From assembly GCA_023150055.1 (NCBI GenBank), contig JAKLLP010000087.1, positions 1 to 8,229 on the forward strand: 8,229 nt of DNA, written 5' to 3'. The position numbers and the translations under genes were made by a program. The notes beneath the pieces are model-generated. The model saw nothing but the letters and a program-made list of their open reading frames with translations. It was not told the DNA's origin and did no database searches. The first letter of the stretch is position 1. Each line of letters begins with the position of its first letter. This DNA comes from Gammaproteobacteria bacterium (lineage in GTDB: Bacteria; Pseudomonadota; Gammaproteobacteria; Steroidobacterales; GCA-2729495). Shown piece by piece: positions 1 to 6,130 of the stretch.

Positions 1-785
1 CTCTCCTTAGACGCCCTCAACACGGCCGCTTTCTCGCTCGGAATCACCCGCTCGTAGTCTGGAAAGCGCCCGTCGATCAGCTTGGAGGTGAACCGGATGC
101 CATCCAGCTGTGCCCGGAGGTGATTGGAACCGATAGCAATTCCGATCTCCTGACCGCTGCCGAGAAGCCGGCCCAGCTCGAGCACACCCTTTCGCGGGAT
201 TATCACCTGACCAGATGTAACATCTTGATTTTCAATGTTTATTTCACATAATGCCAAACGATGGCCATCGGTGGCCACCGCCCTCAGACGTTTCTTCGAC
301 GTCTCGAGCAACAGCCCGTTGAGGTAATACCGCACGTCCTGCTGGGCCATGGCGAACTGGGTTTTATCCAGCAGCTTCGCGAAATCACCCTGCGGCAGGC
401 GCAGCTGGCTCACGGCATCGATCTTCTCGACCTGGGGAAAATCCGCCGCAGGCAAAGTCGAGAGTACAAACCGGCTCCGCCCCGACTTGATGGTCAGCCG
501 GTCGCCCTCCAATGCCAGCGTTATCCGCGCGCCTTCGGCCAGGGCCCGCGTGATCTCGAGAAGCTTCCTGCCCGGGACTGTGATGTCACCCGGCACATCG
601 ACCTTGTCAGCTTCGGCCTCGGCAACGAGTTCCACCTCGAGGTCTGTCCCGGTCACAGTCAGTCGGCCGTTTTTCGCAGCCAGGAGCACGTTCGACAGGA
701 TTGGCATGGTCTGCCTTCGTTCAACCACACCGATCACGGCCTGCAATGGCTTCAGCAGAGACTCTCGCGAAATCGACAACTTCAT
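1..785 (-). CDS. dnaN: DNA polymerase III beta sliding clamp (partial, C-terminus beyond window edge)
   Basis: Translating the minus strand from ATG at 785 gives 261 uninterrupted residues that run off position 1. They match the beta clamp throughout: N-terminal MKLSISRESLLKPLQ, then TGTDLE, SGRSRF, STLPAADFP, QDVRYYLNG, ATDGHRLA, IPRKGV and FTSKLIDGRFPDY. The family is about 366 residues, so domains 1 and 2 are complete and most of domain 3 is missing. The protein forms the ring that holds the replicative polymerase on DNA. An AGAGG sequence (796-800) lies 10 nt before the ATG and is a reasonable ribosome binding site. The gene follows dnaA in the same direction, the usual dnaA-dnaN order, but with a 259-bp gap. 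Codon use is ordinary except for a run of AT-ending codons at about 213-254 (see the IHF site entry). Confidence 0.97.
   Translation of the reverse strand, partial: MKLSISRESLLKPLQAVIGVVERRQTMPILSNVLLAAKNGRLTVTGTDLEVELVAEAEADKVDVPGDITVPGRKLLEITRALAEGARITLALEGDRLTIKSGRSRFVLSTLPAADFPQVEKIDAVSQLRLPQGDFAKLLDKTQFAMAQQDVRYYLNGLLLETSKKRLRAVATDGHRLALCEINIENQDVTSGQVIIPRKGVLELGRLLGSGQEIGIAIGSNHLRAQLDGIRFTSKLIDGRFPDYERVIPSEKAAVLRASKE
218..230 (-). promoter_or_regulatory. Perfect-consensus IHF-binding site inside dnaN
   Basis: Read on the minus strand the 13 bases are AATCAAGATGTTA, matching the IHF consensus WATCAANNNNTTR at every defined position. The 5' flank on that strand (about 231-252) is very AT-rich, as in strong IHF sites. 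The 40 bases 213-252 hold only 9 G or C, against a strongly GC-rich window. A 13-bp palindrome, AGATGTAACATCT (213-225), overlaps the site. What is seen is the motif and composition. Binding, and any role in origin architecture or dnaN regulation, is inference. Confidence 0.45.
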
Positions 786-815
786 TTCTTGCCAGCCTCT
801 CGATTAGGACGTCGC

Positions 816-860
816 TTAATCAAATATCTAAAGTCTTATTCAAGATGATAATGGTTATTA
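816..860. other. AT-rich block in the dnaA-dnaN gap: candidate DNA-unwinding element / dnaN promoter region
   Basis: Only 9 of 45 bases are G or C (20%), in a window that is otherwise GC-rich. A near-consensus IHF site (AATCAAATATCTA at 818-830, one mismatch to WATCAANNNNTTR) sits inside it. The block lies just upstream of dnaN, so it may hold the dnaN promoter. I found only weak -10/-35 matches there. AT-rich stretches near DnaA boxes are also where origins melt, and some gammaproteobacteria place oriC in the dnaA-dnaN gap. With one near-consensus DnaA box in this gap, the origin role is tentative. Confidence 0.4.
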
Positions 861-1048
861 GCGCGAGCTGGTTCGATGAACAACCGTCGCTTCAGCCGTA
901 GATTCAGCAGCTTGGTTGGTTCCCGGCTCGTCAGGAACGCGTTCATGATCCGCCCGTGACCTGTGCGCAGCCTGTTCATCATTCGCGGGACCAAAAGTAT
1001 CCACAGAATATGCAGCTTTTCTTCGCAGTCTTGTCCGCCATGTTTCAT
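836..1048 (-). CDS. Possible small ORF (70 aa) between dnaA and dnaN, unrecognised
   Basis: An open frame starts at ATG 1048, overlapping the dnaA stop by four bases (ATGA), and ends with TAA at 836, filling most of the dnaA-dnaN gap. The product would be a basic 70-residue protein rich in Arg, Leu and Asn, with two similar stretches (RMMNRL and RIMNAF) that come from an imperfect DNA repeat. The middle codons mostly end in G or C, as in real genes here, while the first and last codons do not. No ribosome binding site is visible, so expression would depend on coupling to dnaA. I do not recognise it. The frame also runs through the DnaA-box-like and AT-rich elements, which argues that it may be chance. 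Confidence 0.18.
   Translation of the reverse strand: MKHGGQDCEEKLHILWILLVPRMMNRLRTGHGRIMNAFLTSREPTKLLNLRLKRRLFIEPARANNHYHLE
941..986 (+). repeat. Imperfect direct repeat in the dnaA-dnaN gap
   Basis: GTTCATGATCCGC (941-953) and GTTCATCATTCGC (974-986) match at 11 of 13 positions with starts 33 bp apart. GTTCGATGAAC (871-881) nearby shares the GTTC/GAAC theme. No known binding site is recognised, but repeated short motifs beside a DnaA-box-like sequence could be origin-associated. Confidence 0.3.
997..1005 (+). promoter_or_regulatory. Near-consensus DnaA box
   Basis: GTATCCACA matches the DnaA box TTATCCACA at 8 of 9 positions. It lies about 40 bp beyond the dnaA stop codon and about 140 bp from the AT-rich block. 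It is the only near-consensus box I found in this gap. Confidence 0.4.
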
Positions 1049-2335
1049 CCGGTCAGGGTCCGCAACAGGTTCTGGTAATCCTCCTGCACACGCCGCTCGC
1101 TTTCCCGCAGTGCCTGGATGCGCCGGCAGGCATGCAACACGGTCGTGTGATCGCGGCCACCAAAAGCGTCGCCAATCTCCGGCAGGCTGTGTTGCGTCAA
1201 CTCCTTGGCAAGGCTCATCGCAATTTGTCGCGGTCTGGCGATCGAGCGGCTTCGCCGCTGCGATAACAGATCCGCTACGCGAATCTTGAAGTATCCCGCA
1301 ACGGTTTTCTGAATGTTTTCGATCGTGACCAGGCGTTCCTGCAGAGCGAGCAGATCGCGTAGTGCCTCACGGGCAAACTCGAGGTCTATGGGCCGGCCGG
1401 TAAACGCGGAGTTGGCCATTACGCGCCGCAGCGCCCCCTCGAGTTCCCGGACATTGGAGCGGATGCGCTGGGCGATGAAAAACGCCACTTCCTCGGGTAA
1501 CACCACTTTCTCGGCCGCCGCCTTGCTGATCAGGATCGCGGCGCTGGTCTCCATCTCGGGCGGCTCGACTGCCACGGTAAGCCCCCAGCCAAATCGCGAC
1601 TTGAGCCGCTCTTCCAGCCCGTTTACTTCTTTCGGGTAACGGTCGCAGGTGAGCACCACCTGCCGCTGACCCTCAAGTAAAGCATTGAAAGTATGGAAGA
1701 ACTCTTCCTGTGAGTGGTCCTTGCCGGCAAAGAACTGGATATCGTCGATGAGCAGCGCGTCGAGCGAGCGGTAGGCCTTCTTGAACTCGCTGACGGTGTT
1801 GTGGCGCAACGCAGCGACCATATCCTGCACGAACTGTTCGGAATGGACGTAGGCCACCGTCGCGCTCGGCCGCTCGGCAAGGATTGCATTGCCGATGCTC
1901 TGCATGAGGTGCGTCTTGCCGAGACCCACGCCACCGTAAATGAACAGCGGGTTGTAGGCGTTGCCGGGGTTGCGGGCGACCTGCATCGCCGCTGCCCGCG
2001 CCAGCTGGTTGCTCTTGCCCTCGACGAACTGCTCGAAGGTGTAGTTCGGGTTGAGCTTGCCGCCTGGCCGGGCGGCCTTGAGGGCTACGGCTGTGACCGG
2101 GGCTGGCGGCTGCGCGAGCAGCGGTGCCGTATCGCGGGTGCCGACCATCAACAGCACCTCCGTCGGCGTGTTCTGCGCGGTCTCCCTGGCGACGACCTCG
2201 CGGATTCGGGGCGAGGAGCCGCAGCAGGCGGTCCTCCTCCACGGCCTGCAACGGCCGGATCCAGGTATTGAACTCGGTCTCGGAAAGGTCGGTCTGCAGT
2301 TGCCGGAGGCAGCCGCTCCATAGGGAAGTCACCAC
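1045..2335 (-). CDS. dnaA: Chromosomal replication initiator protein DnaA (reading frame interrupted in domain I)
   Basis: DnaA binds DnaA boxes as ATP-bound oligomers, melts oriC and loads the helicase. Domain I begins at GTG 2335 ([13 protein letters not shown], then [11 protein letters not shown], ending LLRLLAPN near 2204). The rest continues in a different frame, open from 2202 and ending with TGA at 1045. Counting from GTG 2157, the AAA+ domain has Walker A GGVGLGKT (75-82), Walker B LLIDDI (135-140), sensor 1 VVLTCD (167-172), the arginine finger in LKSRFG (R188) and sensor 2 in NVRELEGAL (R237). Domain IV has the DNA-binding signature around [10 protein letters not shown] (334-343). 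Domain II is short and Pro/Ala-rich. Both parts together are about 430 residues, against 467 in E. coli. Relative to E. coli, the stretch from APN to VG is about 41 nt shorter, which accounts for the frame change. The gene could be an error-broken copy, a truly frameshifted gene, or one translated from an internal start. Confidence 0.93.
2155..2161 (-). promoter_or_regulatory. Internal Shine-Dalgarno sequence for a domain-I-less DnaA
   Basis: On the minus strand GGAGGTG is followed after 6 nt (CTGTTG) by ATG at 2148, in frame with domains II-IV. This is a much better ribosome binding site than the AGGGA 7 nt before GTG 2335. Initiation here would give a 367-residue DnaA lacking domain I. The motif also encodes ordinary residues (Glu-Val), so chance is possible. 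Confidence 0.4.
2201..2206 (-). other. dnaA: Frame break within dnaA domain I
   Basis: Upstream of the break, codons for Ala-Pro-Asn end at 2204. The downstream DnaA frame resumes with CGC GAG GTC at 2202, so one base (C2203) is left over. The family has Arg-Phe-Val after Ala-Pro-Asn. The observed bases are what would remain if 8 nt between two CGC-like triplets were lost, but the true ancestral sequence is not known. There is no long homopolymer exactly at the break, though CCCC lies at 2208-2211. Confidence 0.75.
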
Positions 2336-2410
2336 GCGTTGATCCCTGGCTGGTTGCGTTGTTGTCGTCGGGAATCGAGGGGAGAGGAAGTCTATCGTTG
2401 TGTCTTGCAG

Positions 2411-2419
2411 TTATCCACA
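2411..2419 (+). promoter_or_regulatory. Consensus DnaA box in the dnaA-rpmH gap
   Basis: TTATCCACA is an exact match to the high-affinity DnaA box. It lies in the 177-bp divergent gap between dnaA and rpmH, 12 bp upstream of the rpmH -35 element. In pseudomonads this gap carries oriC, and in E. coli DnaA represses its own gene through boxes here. With a single perfect box, autoregulation of dnaA and/or control of rpmH is the simplest reading. I found no confident dnaA promoter on the minus strand. Confidence 0.7.
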
Positions 2420-2431
2420 GGCAAGCAAGCA

Positions 2432-2460
2432 TTGACACCATCGCGCCCGCTGCGTAACCT
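2432..2460 (+). promoter_or_regulatory. Probable sigma-70 promoter of the rpmH operon
   Basis: A perfect -35 TTGACA (2432-2437) is followed after 17 bp by TAACCT (2455-2460), which matches the -10 consensus at three of six positions including the first two and the last. Transcription would start near 2467, leaving a leader of about 45 nt before the rpmH ATG. The promoter sits just downstream of the DnaA box. Confidence 0.55.
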
Positions 2461-2512
2461 TGCGCCCTCTTCTCGCGGCCCATCGTATTGTTTTCAGAAG
2501 GCTTTTTTCGCC

Positions 2513-2647
2513 ATGAAGCGCACATATCAACCGAGCAAGATCAAACGCGTGCGAACGCACGGCTTTCGCGCCCGCATGGCGACCAAGGCCGGCCGGCTGG
2601 TTCTCAAGCGCCGTCGCGCCAAGGGTCGTACGCGGCTGGTTCCCTAA
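2513..2647 (+). CDS. rpmH: 50S ribosomal protein L34
   Basis: The 44-residue product begins [18 protein letters not shown] and ends [12 protein letters not shown], the highly conserved L34 sequence, and is full length for the family (44-46). It is a very basic protein of the large ribosomal subunit. The ATG at 2513 is fixed by conservation. An AAGG (2498-2501) lies 11 nt upstream, a rather distant ribosome binding site. It is the first gene of the rpmH-rnpA-yidC-mnmE cluster, and the rnpA start lies about 30 nt downstream, so the two are almost certainly co-transcribed. Confidence 0.98.
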   Translation: MKRTYQPSKIKRVRTHGFRARMATKAGRLVLKRRRAKGRTRLVP

Positions 2648-2677
2648 GCAGCGCAGCGGACCTGCGCGCTGCCGATT

Positions 2678-3034
2678 TTGCCCGCGCGTTTTCGCAGGCC
2701 ACAAAAGCTTACCCGCGCGAGCGATTTCGAGAACGTTTTCGCTGCGGGCCGAAGGTCTGCAGACCCGCTCTTCACGGTACTCTATCGTCGCTCCGCCCTC
2801 GGCCACGCCCGTCTCGGTATGACCGCCTCGGCGAAACGCATTCGCACCGCCGTGGCGCGCAACCGCATTCGCCGGCTCATCCGGGAGAGTTTTCGCAGGA
2901 CGGAACCGCGGCTGGGAAGTCTCGACATCGTGGTCATCGTCAAGGAAGCGGCGAGCAGCGCGGACAACGAGCTGGTGTTTGCGAGCCTCGATTCGCACTG
3001 GAATAAACTGCGCCACGACGCCGAGCGCAGGTAA
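2678..3034 (+). CDS. rnpA: Ribonuclease P protein component
   Basis: The product is the small basic protein that helps the RNase P RNA cleave 5' leaders from tRNA precursors. The 118 residues match the family length. They contain FRRPQKLTRASDF near the N-terminus, LGMTASAKRIRTAVARNRIRRLIRESFR (the RNR signature region, in two halves about residues 47-74) and SLDIVVIVK near the C-terminal side. The start is taken as TTG at 2678, in the same frame as rpmH and 30 nt after its stop. No convincing ribosome binding site precedes it, so coupling to rpmH translation is likely and a nearby alternative start such as CTG cannot be excluded. The stop overlaps the ribosome binding site of yidC. Confidence 0.94.
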   Translation: MPARFRRPQKLTRASDFENVFAAGRRSADPLFTVLYRRSALGHARLGMTASAKRIRTAVARNRIRRLIRESFRRTEPRLGSLDIVVIVKEAASSADNELVFASLDSHWNKLRHDAERR

Positions 3035-3038
3035 GGAG
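3032..3038 (+). promoter_or_regulatory. Strong ribosome binding site that fixes the yidC start
   Basis: TAAGGAG is an almost full Shine-Dalgarno sequence. Its first three bases are the rnpA stop codon. It lies 9 nt before TTG 3048, supporting that TTG as the yidC start rather than the upstream ATG at 2979 inside rnpA. Confidence 0.75.
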
Positions 3039-3047
3039 TTCACCGCG

Positions 3048-4733
3048 TTGAACGAAAAAATCGACACTCTGCGCCTCGGCCTGTGGTTCGGTGCGGTGGC
3101 GCTGTTGTGGACCTGCATACAGGCCTGGCAGCTCGACTACGCACCCCCTCGCACCATCCCCGACCTCGTCGAAGAGGCGCCGGGCGCCACCGCATCGACG
3201 GAGGCAGAGAGCGGGCTGCCCGCACTGCCGTCCCTCCCCGAGGGGTCGGTCGAATCGGCCGCAACGGTGTCCCCGCAGCCGGTCAATGCTGTGACGACGG
3301 CCGAACCCAGCCGGGAGCCGGTGCGGGTGCGCACCGACGTGCTCGAGGTCGAGATCGACCCCATCGGTGGTGACCTGAAAAGCGCCCGCCTGTCCAAATA
3401 CCCGGTGCATAAGGACCAGCCTGACGTGCCGGTGGTACTGCTCAACCCCGAGCCCGAGGAACTCTTCGTTTTCCGCAGTGGCCTGCGGGCGCTCGGCGGC
3501 CGCCCCGAGGCGAACCACCTGACGCTGCTCGAGGCCGCGCAGGGCGAATACTCGCTCGCCAAGGGTGAGGACGAGCTCGAGGTCCGCTTCAGCTGGGAAG
3601 CACCGGGCGACGTCGCGGTGGACAAGATCTACCGGTTCGAGCGTGGCCGCTACGACGTGGGTCTGGAGTATCGCGTGCGCAATCTCGGCGCCGAGCCGTA
3701 CTCGGCGGCGAGTTACCTGCAGATCGAGCGCCTTCACAATCCGCCCGAACGTTCGTATTTCAATGTCGACTCCTACTCCTTTACCGGCCCGGTGACCTAT
3801 GACGGCGACAAGTACCAGAAGCACGACGTCGAGGAACTTGCCAAGGAGCCTTTCAGCCAGACGCTCGCCGGGGGCTGGCTCGCCTCCATTCAGCATCATT
3901 TCCTGGCCGCGGCCGTGCCACCCCCCGACCAGGAGTTCAACTACGACACGCAGGTGAAAGACGGGATCTACACGCTGACCGCCATGGGGCCGGTGACGAG
4001 CGTCGCTCCCGGCGCCGAGGCAAGCCTCAGCGCGCAGCTTTTCGTCGGGCCAAAGCTGCAGGCGCAACTCGAAGAAGTCGCCGACGGACTGAAGCTCACC
4101 GTCGATTACGGCCTGCTGACCATCCTCGCCCAACCGCTCTTCTGGCTCCTGCAGCAGATCTATAACCTGGTCGGCAACTGGGGCTGGTCGATCATCATCG
4201 CCACCTTCCTCATCAAGCTGGCGTTCTACAAGCTCACCGAGACCAGCGGTCGTTCGATGGCGCGCATGCGCAACCTCCAGCCGCGCCTGGCGGCCCTGCA
4301 GGAGCGCTACAAGGATGACCGGCAGAAGCTGAGCGAAGCGCTGATGGATCTCTACAAGCGCGAGAAGGTGAACCCTGCCGCGGGTTGCCTGCCGATGTTG
4401 ATCCAGATCCCGTTCTTCATCGCCTTCTACTGGGTGCTGCTCGAAAGCGTGGAGATGCGCCAGGCGCCGTTCGCGCTGTGGATCACGGACCTGTCATCGC
4501 GGGATCCCTACTTCATCCTGCCGCTGCTGATGGCGGCTGCCATGTGGGTCCAGACCTCGCTGAACCCGGCGCCGCCGGATCCCATGCAGGCGAAGATCAT
4601 GAAATGGATGCCGATGATTTTCGCCGGCATGTTCGCGTTCTTCCCGGCGGGACTCGTGCTGTACTGGTTCACGAACTCCGTGCTGTCCATTGCCCAACAA
4701 TGGCGCATCAACAAGGTGGTGGCCGGCGACTGA
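3048..4733 (+). CDS. yidC: Membrane protein insertase YidC
   Basis: YidC inserts and folds inner-membrane proteins, alone or with the Sec translocon. With the TTG start at 3048 it has 561 residues, close to the 548 of E. coli. It has an N-terminal TM segment (about 8-27), a Pro/Ser/Glu-rich linker and a large periplasmic beta-sandwich domain (motifs EVEIDPIGGDL and FTGPVTYDGDKY). The conserved core follows from about residue 356: QPLFWLLQQIYN, GNWGWSIII, MARMRNLQPR, YKREKVNPAAGCLPMLIQIP, RQAPFALWI, and a final TM with FFPAGLVLYWFTNS. The hydrophilic-groove arginine of E. coli (R366) aligns with Lys390 here, keeping the positive charge. The C-terminal tail is short (RINKVVAGD). The neighbouring yidD gene is missing. 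mnmE starts 32 bp downstream. Confidence 0.98.
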   Translation: MNEKIDTLRLGLWFGAVALLWTCIQAWQLDYAPPRTIPDLVEEAPGATASTEAESGLPALPSLPEGSVESAATVSPQPVNAVTTAEPSREPVRVRTDVLEVEIDPIGGDLKSARLSKYPVHKDQPDVPVVLLNPEPEELFVFRSGLRALGGRPEANHLTLLEAAQGEYSLAKGEDELEVRFSWEAPGDVAVDKIYRFERGRYDVGLEYRVRNLGAEPYSAASYLQIERLHNPPERSYFNVDSYSFTGPVTYDGDKYQKHDVEELAKEPFSQTLAGGWLASIQHHFLAAAVPPPDQEFNYDTQVKDGIYTLTAMGPVTSVAPGAEASLSAQLFVGPKLQAQLEEVADGLKLTVDYGLLTILAQPLFWLLQQIYNLVGNWGWSIIIATFLIKLAFYKLTETSGRSMARMRNLQPRLAALQERYKDDRQKLSEALMDLYKREKVNPAAGCLPMLIQIPFFIAFYWVLLESVEMRQAPFALWITDLSSRDPYFILPLLMAAAMWVQTSLNPAPPDPMQAKIMKWMPMIFAGMFAFFPAGLVLYWFTNSVLSIAQQWRINKVVAGD

Positions 4734-4765
4734 CGCGCGGCCTTTGACGGGCGGTCGAAGAGCCG

Positions 4766-6127
4766 ATGGCCAGCACCGCACTTCCGGGGACGACCGACAC
4801 CATCGTTGCCCGCGCGACACCGGCAGGGCGCGGGGGCATCGCGGTGATCCGGCTGTCCGGTCCGGCCACGCGGGCCCTTGCCGTCGCACTCCTCGGTCGA
4901 CTGCCCCGCCCGCGCTACGCCACGCTGGCAGAGTTTCGGGGCAGCGACGGCGAAGCGCTCGACCGTGGGCTCGCGCTGTTCTTCCCGGCGCCGCACTCGT
5001 ATACCGGGGAAGATGTGCTCGAGCTCCATGCGCATGGCGGGCCGGTGCTGGCCGGGATGCTGGTCGCGCGGGCGCAGGCGCTCGGTGCGCGGCTGGCGCG
5101 ACCCGGTGAGTTCACCGAGCGGGCTTTTCTCAACGACAAGCTCGATCTCGCCCAGGCGGAGGCGATCGCCGATCTCATCGATGCCAGTTCACAGGCGGCC
5201 GCGCGGGCCGCGCAACGCTCGCTGCGTGGGGATTTCTCGGCCGCCGTACTCGCCCTCAATGAGCAGGTGACCGAACTGCGCAGCTGGGTGGAGGCGGCGA
5301 TCGACTTTCCCGATGAGGACATCGATTTCCTGGGCAGCGCCGAGCTTCGTGCGCGGCTCGACACGGTGGCGAGTGCGTTCGCCGCGCTCGAACGCAGCAC
5401 CCGGCTCGGCTGCCTGCTGCGCGAAGGCATCCGCGTCGTGATCGCCGGTCGGCCAAACGCTGGCAAGTCGAGCCTGCTCAATCGCCTGGCCGGCTACGAG
5501 GCGGCAATCGTGACCGCAGTGCCTGGCACTACCCGGGACGTGGTGCGGGAACACCTCGACGTGGACGGTCTGCCGGTGCACGTCATCGACACGGCGGGCC
5601 TGCGCGCTGCGGTCGATGTGGTCGAGCAGGAGGGCGTCAAGCGCACCCGTGCGGAGCTGGCCGCGGCCGATCACGCCCTCCTCATCGTCGATGCCAGCGT
5701 CCCCGAGTCGGGCGCGCGCGAGGCGCTGCTGACGGAAATCCCCGCCGGCCTCGGCTACACCCTGGTGCGCAACAAGATCGATGTCACTGGTGACCCGGCC
5801 GGGTTGGCAGGCGACGGCGCAACCCTCAACGTCTCGGCCCTGACTGGCGCCGGGTTCGAGGCGCTGCGCCGACGCATCAGGGAGGTCGCGGGTTTTCAGC
5901 CCGCCGAGGAGGGGCTCGTGACCGCCCGGCGCCGGCACCTGGAAAGCCTGCGGGCCGCCCGCGAGCACTTCGATGCCGCCTGCCGTGAACTCGACGAGCG
6001 CCAGGCGGGCGAGCTCATGGCCGAGGAACTGCTGCAGGTCCAGAATGCGCTCGCCACCATCACCGGCGAGTTCACCAGCGACGACCTGCTGGGAAAGATT
6101 TTCGGTGCGTTCTGTATCGGCAAGTAA
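4766..6127 (+). CDS. mnmE: tRNA uridine-5-carboxymethylaminomethyl modification GTPase MnmE
   Basis: MnmE works with MnmG to add the (carboxymethyl)aminomethyl group to position 5 of wobble uridine 34 in certain tRNAs. The 453 residues match the family length. The N-terminal tetrahydrofolate-binding domain (about 1-120) has DTIVARATPAGRGGIAVIRL. The helical region contains PGEFTERAFLNDKLDLAQ (113-130). The inserted G domain has G1 GRPNAGKSS (228-236), G2 PGTTRD (253-258), G3 DTAG (275-278), G4 NKID (336-339) and G5-like SALTG (357-361). The protein ends in the diagnostic CIGK (450-453), whose cysteine is conserved. The ATG at 4766 agrees with the family start; only a weak GAAGAG precedes it. 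Transcription probably continues from the rpmH operon. The next gene converges, with 3 bp between stops. Confidence 0.98.
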   Translation: MASTALPGTTDTIVARATPAGRGGIAVIRLSGPATRALAVALLGRLPRPRYATLAEFRGSDGEALDRGLALFFPAPHSYTGEDVLELHAHGGPVLAGMLVARAQALGARLARPGEFTERAFLNDKLDLAQAEAIADLIDASSQAAARAAQRSLRGDFSAAVLALNEQVTELRSWVEAAIDFPDEDIDFLGSAELRARLDTVASAFAALERSTRLGCLLREGIRVVIAGRPNAGKSSLLNRLAGYEAAIVTAVPGTTRDVVREHLDVDGLPVHVIDTAGLRAAVDVVEQEGVKRTRAELAAADHALLIVDASVPESGAREALLTEIPAGLGYTLVRNKIDVTGDPAGLAGDGATLNVSALTGAGFEALRRRIREVAGFQPAEEGLVTARRRHLESLRAAREHFDAACRELDERQAGELMAEELLQVQNALATITGEFTSDDLLGKIFGAFCIGK

Positions 6128-6130
6128 GGC

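Noticed and set aside
239..249. TTATTTCACA resembling a DnaA box in the dnaN AT-rich island
   Set aside because: It needs a one-base deletion to match TTATTCACA, so it is not counted as a box.
261..848. Plus-strand open frames opposite dnaN
   Set aside because: The minus strand encodes a clear beta clamp, so these are shadows.
2940..4133. 397-codon open frame on the minus strand opposite rnpA and yidC
   Set aside because: It is antisense to clear YidC coding sequence. Its composition is the Arg/Gly/Leu-rich pattern expected from a GC-rich shadow frame, and no domain is recognisable.
4475..4483. TGTGGATCA resembling a DnaA box within yidC
   Set aside because: It encodes conserved YidC residues (LWIT) and differs from the box at two positions; chance is sufficient.
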